Below, piece after piece: positions 34,761-44,036 of a stretch of 64,000 bases of DNA. The position numbers and the translations under genes were made by a program. A model generated the notes under the pieces. That model ran no database searches and was not told the DNA's origin. It saw nothing but the letters and a program-made list of their open reading frames with translations. The DNA is from Limibacillus halophilus (GTDB lineage: Bacteria > Pseudomonadota > Alphaproteobacteria > Kiloniellales > CECT-8803), in NCBI RefSeq assembly GCF_014191775.1, contig NZ_JACHXA010000001.1, forward strand, positions 248,001 to 312,000. The letters run 5' to 3'. How positions within the stretch are numbered: the first letter of the stretch is position 1; each line of letters starts with the position of its first letter.

Positions 34761-36089
34761 ATGACGATGTTGAACGCGGCGCCTGCAGGAGCTTTGAAGG
34801 GTGACGCACGTGTGCCGGGTGACAAATCAATATCACACCGGGCGCTAATGCTGGGTGGCTTGGCTCTGGGGGAAACCACGGTGACAGGCCTGCTCGAAGG
34901 CGAGGACGTCATGGCGACAGCGGCGGCCATGCGTGAACTGGGTGCGATTGTCGAGCGGCAAGCCGATGGTAGCTGGCGCATTCTGGGTAGGGGCGTGGGA
35001 TCCCTGCGTGAGCCTTCGAGTGTGTTGGATCTCGGTAATTCAGGCACGTCGGCGCGGTTGTTATCCGGCATCCTTGCAAGCCATCCACTGACCGCCGTCG
35101 TCACCGGCGACGCTTCTCTTTGCAAGCGGCCCATGGGGCGCGTCATCGAGCCGCTGCGGGCTATGGGCGGCGAATTCCAAACGCGCGAAGGCGGCAGACT
35201 GCCGATGACGGTGATCGGTAGCGACGCCTTGATTCCGGTGGAATACACGCTTCCCGTACCCTCGGCACAAGTCAAATCGGCAATTTTGTTCGCGGGTCTG
35301 AATACTGCAGGTAACACCAGCGTCATCGAAACCACGCCGACGCGCGATCACAGCGAGCGTATGCTGCGCGCCTTCGGCGCCGAGCTTACCGTTGAGCCAG
35401 GTGATAACGGGACCCGAATCACGCTCGTCGGTCAGGCGGAGTTGAAAGGCTGTTCTGTGGCGGTGCCTGCGGATCCTTCCTCCGCCGCCTTTCCTTTGGT
35501 GGCAGCACTTTTACTCCCAGGGTCGGAAGTGCGGCTGCCGAACGTCGGCATGAATCCGCAGCGCATCGGCCTGATCGAGGTTCTTCGTGAAATGGGCGGC
35601 GACATCACTATCGAGAATCTGCGTGATGCGGCTGGAGAGCCGGTGGCCGACCTGCTGGTCCGCGCCTCCAAGCTACAAGGAATTTGCGTTCCTGCCGAAA
35701 GGGCCGCGTCCATGATTGACGAGTACCCTATCCTGGCAGTTGCCGCCGCTGCCGCCGAGGGGCGTACGGAGATGCAGGGGCTGGGCGAACTGCGGGTCAA
35801 GGAAAGCGACCGCCTGGCTGTCATGGCGCGAGGCCTGGAGGCCTGCGGCGTTACGACGGAAGAGGGCGAGGATTGGCTCACGGTCGTCGGGACCGGTGGG
35901 TCCGTGACCGGCGGCGCCCTTATCGAAGCGGAACTCGATCACCGTATCGCCATGAGCTTTCTCGTGCTTGGGTCAATTAGTGAAAAAGGGGTCCGTATCG
36001 ACGATGGATCGCCAATCGACACCTCCTTTCCCGGGTTCGTTGATCTGATGAACAATCTCGGTGCCCGGATCACCACGGGAGCCCCTTGA
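34761..36089 (+). CDS. aroA: 3-phosphoshikimate 1-carboxyvinyltransferase (EPSP synthase)
   Basis: The sixth shikimate-pathway step. [16 protein letters not shown] (about 20-35), the PEP-binding [13 protein letters not shown] (about 93-105), [13 protein letters not shown] and the catalytic [12 protein letters not shown] with RVKESDRL are intact in 442 residues. The segments resemble the class II enzymes found in Rhizobiales and relatives. ATG 34761 or the one at 34767 may be used. It overlaps cmk at TGATG, so the two are coupled. Confidence 0.96.
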   Translation: MTMLNAAPAGALKGDARVPGDKSISHRALMLGGLALGETTVTGLLEGEDVMATAAAMRELGAIVERQADGSWRILGRGVGSLREPSSVLDLGNSGTSARLLSGILASHPLTAVVTGDASLCKRPMGRVIEPLRAMGGEFQTREGGRLPMTVIGSDALIPVEYTLPVPSAQVKSAILFAGLNTAGNTSVIETTPTRDHSERMLRAFGAELTVEPGDNGTRITLVGQAELKGCSVAVPADPSSAAFPLVAALLLPGSEVRLPNVGMNPQRIGLIEVLREMGGDITIENLRDAAGEPVADLLVRASKLQGICVPAERAASMIDEYPILAVAAAAAEGRTEMQGLGELRVKESDRLAVMARGLEACGVTTEEGEDWLTVVGTGGSVTGGALIEAELDHRIAMSFLVLGSISEKGVRIDDGSPIDTSFPGFVDLMNNLGARITTGAP

Positions 36090-36748
36090 TGATCGTCGCG
36101 GTTGATGGTCCGTCCGGTGCGGGCAAGGGCACCTTGGCGCGGCGGCTTGCCGAACGATTGAACTTTGCCTATCTCGATACCGGCGCGCTCTATCGCGCCG
36201 TCGCTTCGCGTGTGTTGAGCGAAGGTGGCAATCCAGCAGACGAGAAGACCGCTACGGCCGTCGCTCGTGCTTTGGTTCCCGCGGACATGGCACGCGCGGA
36301 CCTACGCAGCGAAACCACGTCGCAAGGCGCCAGTAAAGTCGCGGCTCTTATTCCCGTGCGCCAAGCTCTGCTCGACTTTCAACGAAGCTTCGCCACCCTG
36401 CCGCCAGGGAATAAGGAAGGTGCGGTTTTAGATGGCCGGGACATTGGCACGGTGGTCTGCCCGGAGGCCGAAGCCAAGCTTTTCCTGACGGCGAGCGCAG
36501 AAGAACGTGCGCGCCGACGCCATAAAGAGTTGCTAGATCGCGGCGAGAAGGCTATATACGCCCGCGTTCTGGAAGAAATGCGTGAACGCGACCGCCGGGA
36601 TAGCGAAAGATCCGCTGCTCCGCTTGTCGCAGCCGAAGATGCCGTTCTTCTCGATACGACCGATCTCAGCATAGAGGCCGTTTTTGAAAAGGCTCTTGCT
36701 GTTGTGCTCTCGCGCATGGAACCCCGCGAGCCGGCACGAAGGACATAG
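36089..36748 (+). CDS. cmk: Cytidylate kinase
   Basis: It phosphorylates CMP and dCMP. P-loop VDGPSGAGKGTLARRLAE (about 5-22), YLDTGALYRAVA and VLDGRDIGTVVCPEAEAK are family hallmarks, with the RRKEL-like lid region RARRRHKELLDRG. The ATG at 36089 shares its A with the aroA stop. aroA-cmk-rpsA is a common bacterial order. Confidence 0.96.
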   Translation: MIVAVDGPSGAGKGTLARRLAERLNFAYLDTGALYRAVASRVLSEGGNPADEKTATAVARALVPADMARADLRSETTSQGASKVAALIPVRQALLDFQRSFATLPPGNKEGAVLDGRDIGTVVCPEAEAKLFLTASAEERARRRHKELLDRGEKAIYARVLEEMRERDRRDSERSAAPLVAAEDAVLLDTTDLSIEAVFEKALAVVLSRMEPREPARRT

Positions 36749-36793
36749 GAAAGGGTTCCGTAACGCGTTAGCTGTTCGATCGACCGCCCGACC

Positions 36794-36822
36794 GTTCCCC
36801 CCGCAAAAGCCTTTGCGGGAAC
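36794..36822 (+). promoter_or_regulatory. Stem-loop in the rpsA leader
   Basis: CCCGCAAA (36800-36807) pairs perfectly with TTTGCGGG (36812-36819) around AGCC, and GTT/AAC can extend the stem beyond a CCC bulge. It lies about 75 nt before the rpsA ATG, in the region where S1 is known to autoregulate its mRNA in E. coli. Confidence 0.4.
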
Positions 36823-36896
36823 GAAGCCGGGAAGACCGCCGGAAAAACCGGTAGGCCCGAATAGTTGCGATTTGTTCCAAAAGGAGCCATTTCACA

Positions 36897-38729
36897 ATGG
36901 CCAACACTGCAAGCGACACCTCCAAAAAAGAAGATTTTGCAGCACTGCTCAACGAGAGCCTCGGTGAGACCGAGCGCCTGGAAGGCAGCGTGCTGCGCGG
37001 GACCGTCATTTCCATTGAAGGCGACGACGTTCTGGTTGACGTCGGCCTGAAATCGGAAGGCCGGGTCGCGCTCAAGGAATTCAGCAGCCCCGGAAAGCAG
37101 GCCGAGTTAAAGCCTGGCGACGAGGTCGAGGTTTATCTCGAACGCATGGAAAACCGCAACGGCGAAGCCATGCTGAGTCGTGAGAAGGCCCGCCGGGAAG
37201 AGTCATGGAACCAACTCGAGAAGGCTTTTGAGGCCGCCGAGCGCGTCACCGGCGCAATCTTTGGCCGGGTCAAGGGCGGTTTCACCGTCGACCTGGGCGG
37301 CGCCGTGGCCTTTTTGCCTGGCAGCCAAGTTGATATCCGCCCGGTGCGCGATGTCGGCCCCCTAATGGGCACGCCGCAACCGTTCCAGATTCTCAAGATG
37401 GACCGCAGCCGCGGCAATATCGTCGTGTCACGCCGCGCCGTGTTGGAAGAGACCCGCGCCGAGCAGCGCGCCGAGGTTGTTTCCAATCTTCAGGAAGGCC
37501 AGGTCCTGCAGGGCGTGGTCAAGAACATCACCGACTACGGCGCCTTCGTTGATCTGGGCGGCGTCGACGGTCTGTTGCACGTCACGGATATTTCCTGGAA
37601 GCGTATCAACCATCCTTCCGAGGTCCTGGCCATCGGCCAGTCCGTCGATGTTCAGGTCATTCGCTTCAATTCCGAAACACAGCGTATCAGCTTGGGCATG
37701 AAGCAGCTTGAGGCTGATCCCTGGGAAGGCGTTGCCGCGAAGTACCCGGTCGGAACGAAGTTCGTCGGCCGCGTCACGAACATCACCGACTACGGTGCCT
37801 TTGTGGAGCTGGAGCCCGGAATCGAAGGTCTTGTGCACGTCTCCGAGATGAGCTGGACCAAGAAGAATATCCACCCAGGCAAGATCGTTTCCACCTCACA
37901 GGAGGTCGAAGTGATGGTGCTTGACGTGGACGAGCAGAAGCGCCGTATCAGCCTTGGCCTGAAGCAAACCATGGACAATCCATGGGAGTCCTTCCAGGAC
38001 AACTTCCCGGTCGGCACGGAACTCGAAGGCGAGATCAAGAACATCACCGAGTTCGGTTTGTTCGTGGGCCTTCCCGGCGACATCGACGGCATGGTGCACC
38101 TTTCCGATCTGTCATGGGAAAAGTCCGGCGAAGACGCCATTCAGGACTTCACCAAGGCAGAAATGGTCAAGGTCAAGATCCTGGACGTCGACGTCACCAA
38201 GGAGCGGATCAGCCTCGGAATCAAGCAGCTTGAGAGCGATCCTTTCGCAAGCGCCGTCGAAGGCGTCAAGAAAGGCGATGTCGTCACCTGCACGGTTACC
38301 GAAGTGAACGACGCCGGTGTCGAGGTTGCCATCGCAGATGGAGCCGTCGGCTTCATCCGTAAGGCCGACCTGGCACGCGACCGTAGCGATCAGCGCCCCG
38401 ACCGCTTCGCCGTTGGCGAGAAGGTCGATGCCAAGATCACCAACGTGGACCGCAAGAGCCGCAAGCTCTCGCTGTCGATCAAAGCGCGTGAGATTGAGGA
38501 AGAGAAGGAAGCGATGGACACCTACGGGTCCAGCGATTCCGGCGCTTCCCTGGGCGAAATCCTCGGGGCCGCTCTGTCACAGGCCAAGCAGGGTGCCGAA
38601 GAAAAGGCAGAGCCGAAGAAGGCCGCCGCAAAGCCGAAGAAAGCCGCAACGAAGGCCAAGAAGGCCGATGACGCAGCTGACGATAAGGCTGATGAGAAAG
38701 CCGAAGGCGAGGACGAGAACGACGCCTAA
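36897..38729 (+). CDS. rpsA: 30S ribosomal protein S1
   Basis: Six S1 (OB-fold) repeats are visible, for example VKNITDYGAFVDLGGVDGLLHVTDISWKR broken across 37518-37605 and the fourth repeat with NITDYGAFVELEPGIEGLVH. S1 binds mRNA leaders and helps start translation. The protein is 610 residues; the last 50 or so are a Lys/Ala tail turning to an Asp/Glu end, beyond the E. coli S1 length of 557. AAGGAG precedes the ATG. Confidence 0.97.
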   Translation: MANTASDTSKKEDFAALLNESLGETERLEGSVLRGTVISIEGDDVLVDVGLKSEGRVALKEFSSPGKQAELKPGDEVEVYLERMENRNGEAMLSREKARREESWNQLEKAFEAAERVTGAIFGRVKGGFTVDLGGAVAFLPGSQVDIRPVRDVGPLMGTPQPFQILKMDRSRGNIVVSRRAVLEETRAEQRAEVVSNLQEGQVLQGVVKNITDYGAFVDLGGVDGLLHVTDISWKRINHPSEVLAIGQSVDVQVIRFNSETQRISLGMKQLEADPWEGVAAKYPVGTKFVGRVTNITDYGAFVELEPGIEGLVHVSEMSWTKKNIHPGKIVSTSQEVEVMVLDVDEQKRRISLGLKQTMDNPWESFQDNFPVGTELEGEIKNITEFGLFVGLPGDIDGMVHLSDLSWEKSGEDAIQDFTKAEMVKVKILDVDVTKERISLGIKQLESDPFASAVEGVKKGDVVTCTVTEVNDAGVEVAIADGAVGFIRKADLARDRSDQRPDRFAVGEKVDAKITNVDRKSRKLSLSIKAREIEEEKEAMDTYGSSDSGASLGEILGAALSQAKQGAEEKAEPKKAAAKPKKAATKAKKADDAADDKADEKAEGEDENDA

Positions 38730-38780
38730 GGCATACGGCGACCGGGTTACATCCGGCGCTGTGATGTACCGTTGAAGATC

Positions 38781-38817
38781 AGGCCCCCTTCCAGCGATGG
38801 AACGGGGCCTTTTCTTT
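38781..38817 (+). terminator. Intrinsic terminator after rpsA
   Basis: AGGCCCC plus TTCCA (38781-38793) pair with TGGAA plus GGGGCCT (38798-38810), one mismatch, GCGA loop, followed by TTTCTTT. This separates rpsA from ihfB. Confidence 0.9.
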
Positions 38818-39000
38818 ACCTGTTCCATAGGAGCCACGATATCGGAGAAACAACGTTGTATTTTGGGAAAATCCTTCCAAAAGAAGTACTTAGGGTTGAC
38901 TGTGCGGCTCCGCTCTGGCAGCGTCGCTGAATAAGCTTTGTTGGAGCGGATTTTGGGGGCCGTTCCAGATAAGCCGATAATAAGGGAATCAAGGGAGGCA

Positions 39001-39040
39001 CGCCCGTCATCGGGCGGCACCTGGCAGGGGAGACGCCAGC
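39001..39040 (+). promoter_or_regulatory. Two-hairpin ihfB leader with the ribosome-binding site in a loop
   Basis: CGCCCG-TCAT-CGGGCG (39001-39016) is a perfect 6-bp hairpin. CTGGC (39021-39025) and GCCAG (39035-39039) then enclose AGGGGAGAC, which carries the Shine-Dalgarno sequence, and the ATG follows one nucleotide later. Confidence 0.5.
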
Positions 39041-39319
39041 ATGACGAAATCGGAACTGATTCAGCGTATCGCGGAAATGAACCCGCATTTGTACCACCGC
39101 GACGTTGAGCGCATCGTCAATACTATTTTCGAGGAAATCACCCAAGCTTTGACACGCGGCGACCGCGTCGAATTGCGAGGATTCGGGGCGTTCTCGATCA
39201 AGCAACGTGACTCACGTATTGGCCGCAACCCGCGCACCGGAGACAAGGTTAAGGTCGATGCCAAGGCCGTGCCCTACTTCAAGACAGGCAAACAGCTCCG
39301 CGAACTTTTGAACGATTAG
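39041..39319 (+). CDS. ihfB: Integration host factor subunit beta
   Basis: A 92-residue DNA-bending protein of the HU/IHF family. The helical start [20 protein letters not shown] and the signature [20 protein letters not shown] with the DNA-inserting Pro in the beta arm identify IhfB. It heterodimerises with IhfA, not encoded here. It follows rpsA, as in E. coli, but behind its own terminator and structured leader. Confidence 0.96.
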   Translation: MTKSELIQRIAEMNPHLYHRDVERIVNTIFEEITQALTRGDRVELRGFGAFSIKQRDSRIGRNPRTGDKVKVDAKAVPYFKTGKQLRELLND

Positions 39320-39407
39320 TAAAAGCGGTTTCTGGTAAGGGCTCTACCCAAGACGCTGCTCGCCTGCTAGCTTTGGGCGTCATTGAGTTGAAGCGGGAAA
39401 GCCTAGG

Positions 39408-39767
39408 GTGAAGCGGATATCCTGGATCATAACCATTCCGGTCACGATACTTATCGTGGTCTTTGTGCTATCGAACCGTCAGGTCGTAGAGATCGATGTC
39501 TGGCCGCTTGAGTTATCGTTATCCGGTCCACTGTATCTGGTCATGATACTGGCGCTTATTCTTGGGTTTGTGGTTGGCGCAGGGGCGATGTGGGTTTCGT
39601 CAGGCGCCAGCCGTAAAAGGGCGCGCCAAGCAGAGCGGCAAGTCCGGTCACTGAATGCCGAGGTCGCCCGCCTGAAGCGGGAACAAGAGCAAGATACGAC
39701 CGGCCCCGCAGCTGCCACGGCGACGGCTGCCCTTCCCAAAGCCCAAGCTACGAGCCTGCGCGCCTGA
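39408..39767 (+). CDS. lapA: LapA-domain membrane protein
   Basis: A 119-residue protein with two N-terminal transmembrane helices (IITIPVTILIVVFVLSN and LVMILALILGFVVGAGAMW) separated by the short VVEIDVWPLELS strand, then a coiled coil with ARQAERQVRSLNAEVARLKR. This is the LapA/YciS layout. LapA with LapB regulates LpxC turnover in E. coli. The start is GTG with AGG upstream. LapB is not adjacent; the next gene is a TPR protein, but of the sulfotransferase type. Confidence 0.85.
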   Translation: MKRISWIITIPVTILIVVFVLSNRQVVEIDVWPLELSLSGPLYLVMILALILGFVVGAGAMWVSSGASRKRARQAERQVRSLNAEVARLKREQEQDTTGPAAATATAALPKAQATSLRA

Positions 39768-39836
39768 TCGAAGGCGCTTCCCCGCAACGCCCGAACAGAA
39801 CCCGCCATTCGTGATCCGGAGCCTAAAACTGCGCCC

Positions 39837-41591
39837 ATGATGAACCAGAGCAAGATTGGAACCCTCTTACAAAAGGGCGCGGCTCTACAGCGTGCCGGCG
39901 ATTTGAAGAAAGCCGAAGGGTTCTATCGTCAGGTGCTCAAGCTGGACCGCCGAAATCCAGACGCGCTGCATCTTCTGGGGACCGTTCTGCATCTGACCGG
40001 GCGCAGTAAACAGGGCCTGAAAGTTCTGGAGGAAGCCGTTGCCGTACAGGCGAGCAACGCTGCCTTTCGCCGTTCCCTGGCGCAAATTCTGCTGGCTCTT
40101 GACCAAACGGGGAAGGCCCGCGTTCAGCTTGAAAAAGCAATTGCCCTTGACCCAAACTTTGTGGCCGCGCGCGCAAATCTAGGCGAGCTTCTGGGCAAGA
40201 GCGGCGAACATGAAGAGGCCGTCCGCCAGTTCAGGTCGGCCCTCGAGCATTTCCCGGCCCACCCGGCTCTCAACAACAATCTCGGCAACAGCCTGCTAAA
40301 GCTCCAGAAGTTCCAGGAGGCCCGCGATGCCTTCACCACCGCGCTGCAGGGCGACCCGTCACTGGCAACGGCTTGGGAGGGCCTGGCAGACGTGCTGGTC
40401 GAACTTGATCAGGATGAAGCCGCCTGGAGGCTGCTCAAGGAAGCCGTCGCCCGGTTCGGCGACAACCCCCGCCTCCTGACCAAATGCGGCGGCCTTGCCC
40501 AGCAGTTCGGAGCCTTTGAAGAAGCCGGGACATTGCTGCGCAAAGCGCTGGCGATTAATCCTCACACCTATCCGGCGATCAATCGGATTGCTCACATACA
40601 GAAATTTAAGGCCGATGATCCTCTGCTAAAGGAAATGCATCGCCTTTGGCAGGATGCGCGTCCCGAGGGAGACGACAGACATGCCCTGGCCTTTGCGCTC
40701 GGTAAAGCAGAAGCCGATTGTGGCAACCATGATTCCGCCTTTGCGTTCTATGCGGAGGGCAATCGTCTCCGGCGGCCGGAGTATCAGTACGACCGAAATG
40801 AGGCGCGCGCCGAGAACGAAGAACTGATAGCACGCTACGATGCCGCCCTTTTCAAGGCGAAGCAGGGTATCGGCGCAATGGACCGCAGACCGGTCTTCGT
40901 GGTCGGAATGCCGCGTTCGGGAACGACCTTGGCGGAGCAGATTCTGGCGGCCCATCCGTCCGTTGTCGGTGTCGGGGAAGCCCGGGCCATGAGCCGGATC
41001 GCCAAACATGCTCCCCAGGACCCCTTGACGCTCGTGGCGCAGGAGGCCGAAGCGCTTGGCGCCGCTTATCTGGATCATGTCGTCGCCATGGCCGGACCTG
41101 AGGCCGAGAGAATCATCGATAAGATGCCACACAACTTCCAAAGGTTGGGGTTGATTGCGCTGGCGCTACCGGGCGCGCGCATCATACATTGCCGCCGGGA
41201 CCCAGCCGACACTTGCCTGTCGATCTTTTTCCAGTCGTTCGGTGGCTACTTACCCTTCGCCTATGACCTTGAAGAATTAGGCGCGGCTTATCAGGATTAC
41301 CGGCGCCTCATGGCACACTGGAAGAACGTGCTGCCCCTGCCGATGTTCGACCTCGATTACGAAGCATTGGTGGAGGACACCGAACGCGAAGCCAGACGCT
41401 TGCTCACTTTCCTAGATCTGCCCTGGGATCCGGCCGTTTTGAGCCACCACGAGGCGTCGCACGAGGTAAAGACCGCCAGCCATTGGCAGGTCCGCCAACC
41501 CGTCTATCAATCAAGCCGCGGTCGGTGGAAGCGTTACGAAAAGCACCTCGGCCCGCTGCTGCCTTATCTGGAGACACTCGAGGAGGCTTGA
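39837..41591 (+). CDS. TPR-repeat sulfotransferase family protein
   Basis: Residues 1-270 are about seven tetratricopeptide repeats (for example AIALDPNFVAARANLGELLG). A sulfotransferase domain follows: the PAPS 5'-phosphosulfate loop VVGMPRSGTTLAEQIL near 354 and the 3'-phosphate motif IIHCRRDPADTCLSIFF near 442. The ending RWKRYEKHLGPLLPYLE matches the family's C-terminal PAPS-binding segment. No signal peptide is seen, so it is likely cytoplasmic. The sulfated substrate is unknown. ATG codons at 39837 and 39840 are equivalent. Its place between lapA and pyrF is discussed in the findings. Confidence 0.88.
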   Translation: MMNQSKIGTLLQKGAALQRAGDLKKAEGFYRQVLKLDRRNPDALHLLGTVLHLTGRSKQGLKVLEEAVAVQASNAAFRRSLAQILLALDQTGKARVQLEKAIALDPNFVAARANLGELLGKSGEHEEAVRQFRSALEHFPAHPALNNNLGNSLLKLQKFQEARDAFTTALQGDPSLATAWEGLADVLVELDQDEAAWRLLKEAVARFGDNPRLLTKCGGLAQQFGAFEEAGTLLRKALAINPHTYPAINRIAHIQKFKADDPLLKEMHRLWQDARPEGDDRHALAFALGKAEADCGNHDSAFAFYAEGNRLRRPEYQYDRNEARAENEELIARYDAALFKAKQGIGAMDRRPVFVVGMPRSGTTLAEQILAAHPSVVGVGEARAMSRIAKHAPQDPLTLVAQEAEALGAAYLDHVVAMAGPEAERIIDKMPHNFQRLGLIALALPGARIIHCRRDPADTCLSIFFQSFGGYLPFAYDLEELGAAYQDYRRLMAHWKNVLPLPMFDLDYEALVEDTEREARRLLTFLDLPWDPAVLSHHEASHEVKTASHWQVRQPVYQSSRGRWKRYEKHLGPLLPYLETLEEA

Positions 41592-41666
41592 CAGCAATTC
41601 CCCTGACGGGCATGCCAGGGTCCCAAGCGCCATCATTGAGTTCTGCAACCGGCCTGGAGAAGTAGC

Positions 41667-42389
41667 ATGAGCCGTCTCACGCCCCATGAGCGCGTATTGG
41701 TCGCACTCGACACCCAAGACCTTGAACGCGCTGCGGCGCTAGTCAGCGATCTTCGCGGGAGCGTTGGCGGTTTCAAGATTGGCAAGGAATTCTTCACCAG
41801 CCACGGACCTGACGGCGTGCGCGCTTGCGTTGGCAGCCATCCCTTGTTTCTGGACCTGAAATACCATGACATCCCGAACACGGTTGCCAGCGCCGTACGG
41901 GCAGCCTTGCACCTCCATCCGCAAATGCTGAACGTCCATGCCTCGGGGGGCCGCGCGATGATGGAGGCGGCCGCGGAAGCGGCCCGAGAAGCGGCAGAGG
42001 ATTTGGAGATGGATCGACCGCTGGTGCTGGGCGTGACGGTCCTGACCAGCCTGGACGATGCCGATCTGGCGGAGATCGGTCAGCAAGGCAACACCGCGGA
42101 GGTGGTCGTCCGCTTGGCCAAGTTGGCCAAGGCAAGTGGTCTTGACGGCGTGGTTTGCAGCCCCAAGGAGATCGCAATCCTGCGCAAGGCATGCGGTCCG
42201 GATTTCGCATTGGTCGTCCCTGGAATAAGGCCCTCCTGGACCGCGAGCGGTGATCAAAAGAGGGTCATGACACCGGCGGAAGCCGTCGCAGCGGGTGCCG
42301 ATTATCTGGTCATAGGGCGTCCCATTACCGGTGACCCCGACCCCGCCAGCGCGGCCAAACGTATTCGCGCAGAACTGGAAGCGGTATGA
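41667..42389 (+). CDS. pyrF: Orotidine 5'-phosphate decarboxylase
   Basis: The last step of UMP synthesis. VALDTQDLERA (about 12-22), the catalytic FLDLKYHDIPNTV (about 67-79) with the Asp-Lys-Asp array, and VPGIRPSW with IGRPITGDPDPA near the C-terminus are intact in 240 residues. It overlaps the next membrane-protein gene by 4 bp (ATGA). Confidence 0.96.
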   Translation: MSRLTPHERVLVALDTQDLERAAALVSDLRGSVGGFKIGKEFFTSHGPDGVRACVGSHPLFLDLKYHDIPNTVASAVRAALHLHPQMLNVHASGGRAMMEAAAEAAREAAEDLEMDRPLVLGVTVLTSLDDADLAEIGQQGNTAEVVVRLAKLAKASGLDGVVCSPKEIAILRKACGPDFALVVPGIRPSWTASGDQKRVMTPAEAVAAGADYLVIGRPITGDPDPASAAKRIRAELEAV

Positions 42390-43210
42390 GTTTGTCACCC
42401 GGCGCTCCCTCAAGTCGTTCCTCAGGTCATGCCGGACCGCCGCCCGGCCCCGTTGCAAACCTGGATATCGGCGCAGCCGTTCGGGCCGTCTTCGCATCGA
42501 TCTTCAAGCATCCCGGCGCGGTCTTGCGGACGCTTTTTCTGCCCGCGCTACTGACCAGCTTCCTGGCTGTGCTGCAGAAAGACCTGCCACTCGACGATCC
42601 CGCGCGGTTTTTTGCACTACCCTTGGCCGTTCTGCCGATGACGTTGGCCGCCGTGACTTGGCACCGATTCCAGTTGCTGGGCGAGGCGCCGGGATCGCTT
42701 CCGCGCGTCGGGCGGCCCTACTTGGCGTTTTATATATGGTTCTGGGTCGTCTGGCTTATCGTCTTTCTGTCCGTACTCCTGGTGACGACGCCGCTATCCT
42801 TGCTGATCGCAGCGCTGGGCGATTCCGGGCTGGCCGACGCCGCCTTCCCGATCATTCTGGCATTGGCATTCGCAGCCTCGGCGGCCGTCTATTTGAGGCT
42901 TTGCTTCGTCTTTCCAGCCAGCGCATTGGGCGAGCGTTACGGTCTGGGCGATTCCTGGCGCCAGACCAAAGGCCAGACACTCCGCATTTTCATCGTGGCG
43001 CTGATGACCAGTGTTCCCGTCGTTCTAGTCACCTTGATGGTAGCGGCCATGTTGGCCGATACCCTGGGGCACGATCCGGCCAAGCCTTATGGCTTGCCGC
43101 TTTCGGTCATCCTACTTTTTTCATTTGCCCAGCTCTTGATGGTGCTGCCCTTCATCTCCACGCTCTCCGTCGCCTTCCGCCAGATCAGTGGCTGGGTCTC
43201 GCCAGAGTAG
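42386..43210 (+). CDS. Unrecognised polytopic membrane protein
   Basis: I do not recognise a family. The 274-residue protein has a Pro/Ser/Gly-rich N-terminus of about 30 residues and then about six hydrophobic helices in pairs, with basic or amphipathic linkers such as LGERYGLGDSWRQTKGQTLR between helices 4 and 5. The GDSWRQTKG pattern resembles membrane proteins in which a charged loop precedes helix pairs, but I cannot name a function. It overlaps pyrF by 4 bp and precedes trpF by 78 bp, so it is expressed with biosynthetic genes. Confidence 0.8.
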   Translation: MSLSPGAPSSRSSGHAGPPPGPVANLDIGAAVRAVFASIFKHPGAVLRTLFLPALLTSFLAVLQKDLPLDDPARFFALPLAVLPMTLAAVTWHRFQLLGEAPGSLPRVGRPYLAFYIWFWVVWLIVFLSVLLVTTPLSLLIAALGDSGLADAAFPIILALAFAASAAVYLRLCFVFPASALGERYGLGDSWRQTKGQTLRIFIVALMTSVPVVLVTLMVAAMLADTLGHDPAKPYGLPLSVILLFSFAQLLMVLPFISTLSVAFRQISGWVSPE

Positions 43211-43288
43211 GGCCATGCTTGGGTCGATCAGCCTGTGAACCCCTCTCTACCACTGGACGGATGGGGTTTGCTGCATTACCTATGCGCC

Positions 43289-43936
43289 ATGGCTATAGAG
43301 GCAAAAATTTGCGGTCTTAGGGATGCGGCTTCCGTGAACGCGGCGCTGAAGGGCGGCGCGCGTTACATCGGCTTCGTCTTCTATCCACCCAGCCCCCGCT
43401 CGATCACACCGGCAACGGCTGCCGAATTGGCCCGCCATGCTGCGGGTCGGGCGGGCTGCGTAGGGCTGTTTGTGGATCCGGACGATGATACTCTCGCCAG
43501 CATTACCCGCGCCGTTCCGCTGGATATGATTCAATTGCATGGCGATGAATCGCCGGCCCGCGTCGCCGACATTCGTGAGCGTTACGGCCGGCCCGTCATG
43601 AAGGCCCTGAAGATCTCAGTTCCCGAAGACCTCGCGGGCGTCGAGGCATACCTGCCGGTGGCCGACAGGCTGCTCTTCGATGCTAAGGCGCCAAAAGGCA
43701 AGGCCGATGCGCTTCCGGGAGGCAATGCCGTCGCCTTTGACTGGCGTATCCTGGCGGGTAAAAGCTGGTCGCGCCCCTGGATGCTGGCAGGCGGCATCAA
43801 TCCGGAGAACCTAGCCGAGGCAGTTGAGGTTTCCGGCGCAAGGTCGGTTGATGTGTCGTCAGGGGTTGAAGTAAAACCCGGGCAGAAGGATCCGGAGCGC
43901 ATCGCCCTCTTCCTACAAAAGGCCCGATCGCTTTGA
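43289..43936 (+). CDS. trpF: Phosphoribosylanthranilate isomerase
   Basis: Third step of tryptophan synthesis after anthranilate. KICGLRDAASVNAAL (about 6-20; catalytic Cys), GFVFYPPSPRSI, QLHGDES and LAGGINPENLAEAV, with DVSSGVE near the C-terminus (catalytic Asp), are diagnostic. The ATG at 43289 begins a family-like N-terminus (MAIEAKICG); the frame is open 18 codons further up. It leads the trpF-trpB-trpA block; trpC, trpD and trpE are not here. Confidence 0.96.
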   Translation: MAIEAKICGLRDAASVNAALKGGARYIGFVFYPPSPRSITPATAAELARHAAGRAGCVGLFVDPDDDTLASITRAVPLDMIQLHGDESPARVADIRERYGRPVMKALKISVPEDLAGVEAYLPVADRLLFDAKAPKGKADALPGGNAVAFDWRILAGKSWSRPWMLAGGINPENLAEAVEVSGARSVDVSSGVEVKPGQKDPERIALFLQKARSL

Positions 43937-44036
43937 ATCCGGCCGTTTGATCGGCAACCGGCGGTAGCCTGCGTCTTGCAGCGGTCACCGTCTTGCGGCA
44001 GAGTGCGCCCGCGTGATCTAGGAAAGTTCGAGAACC

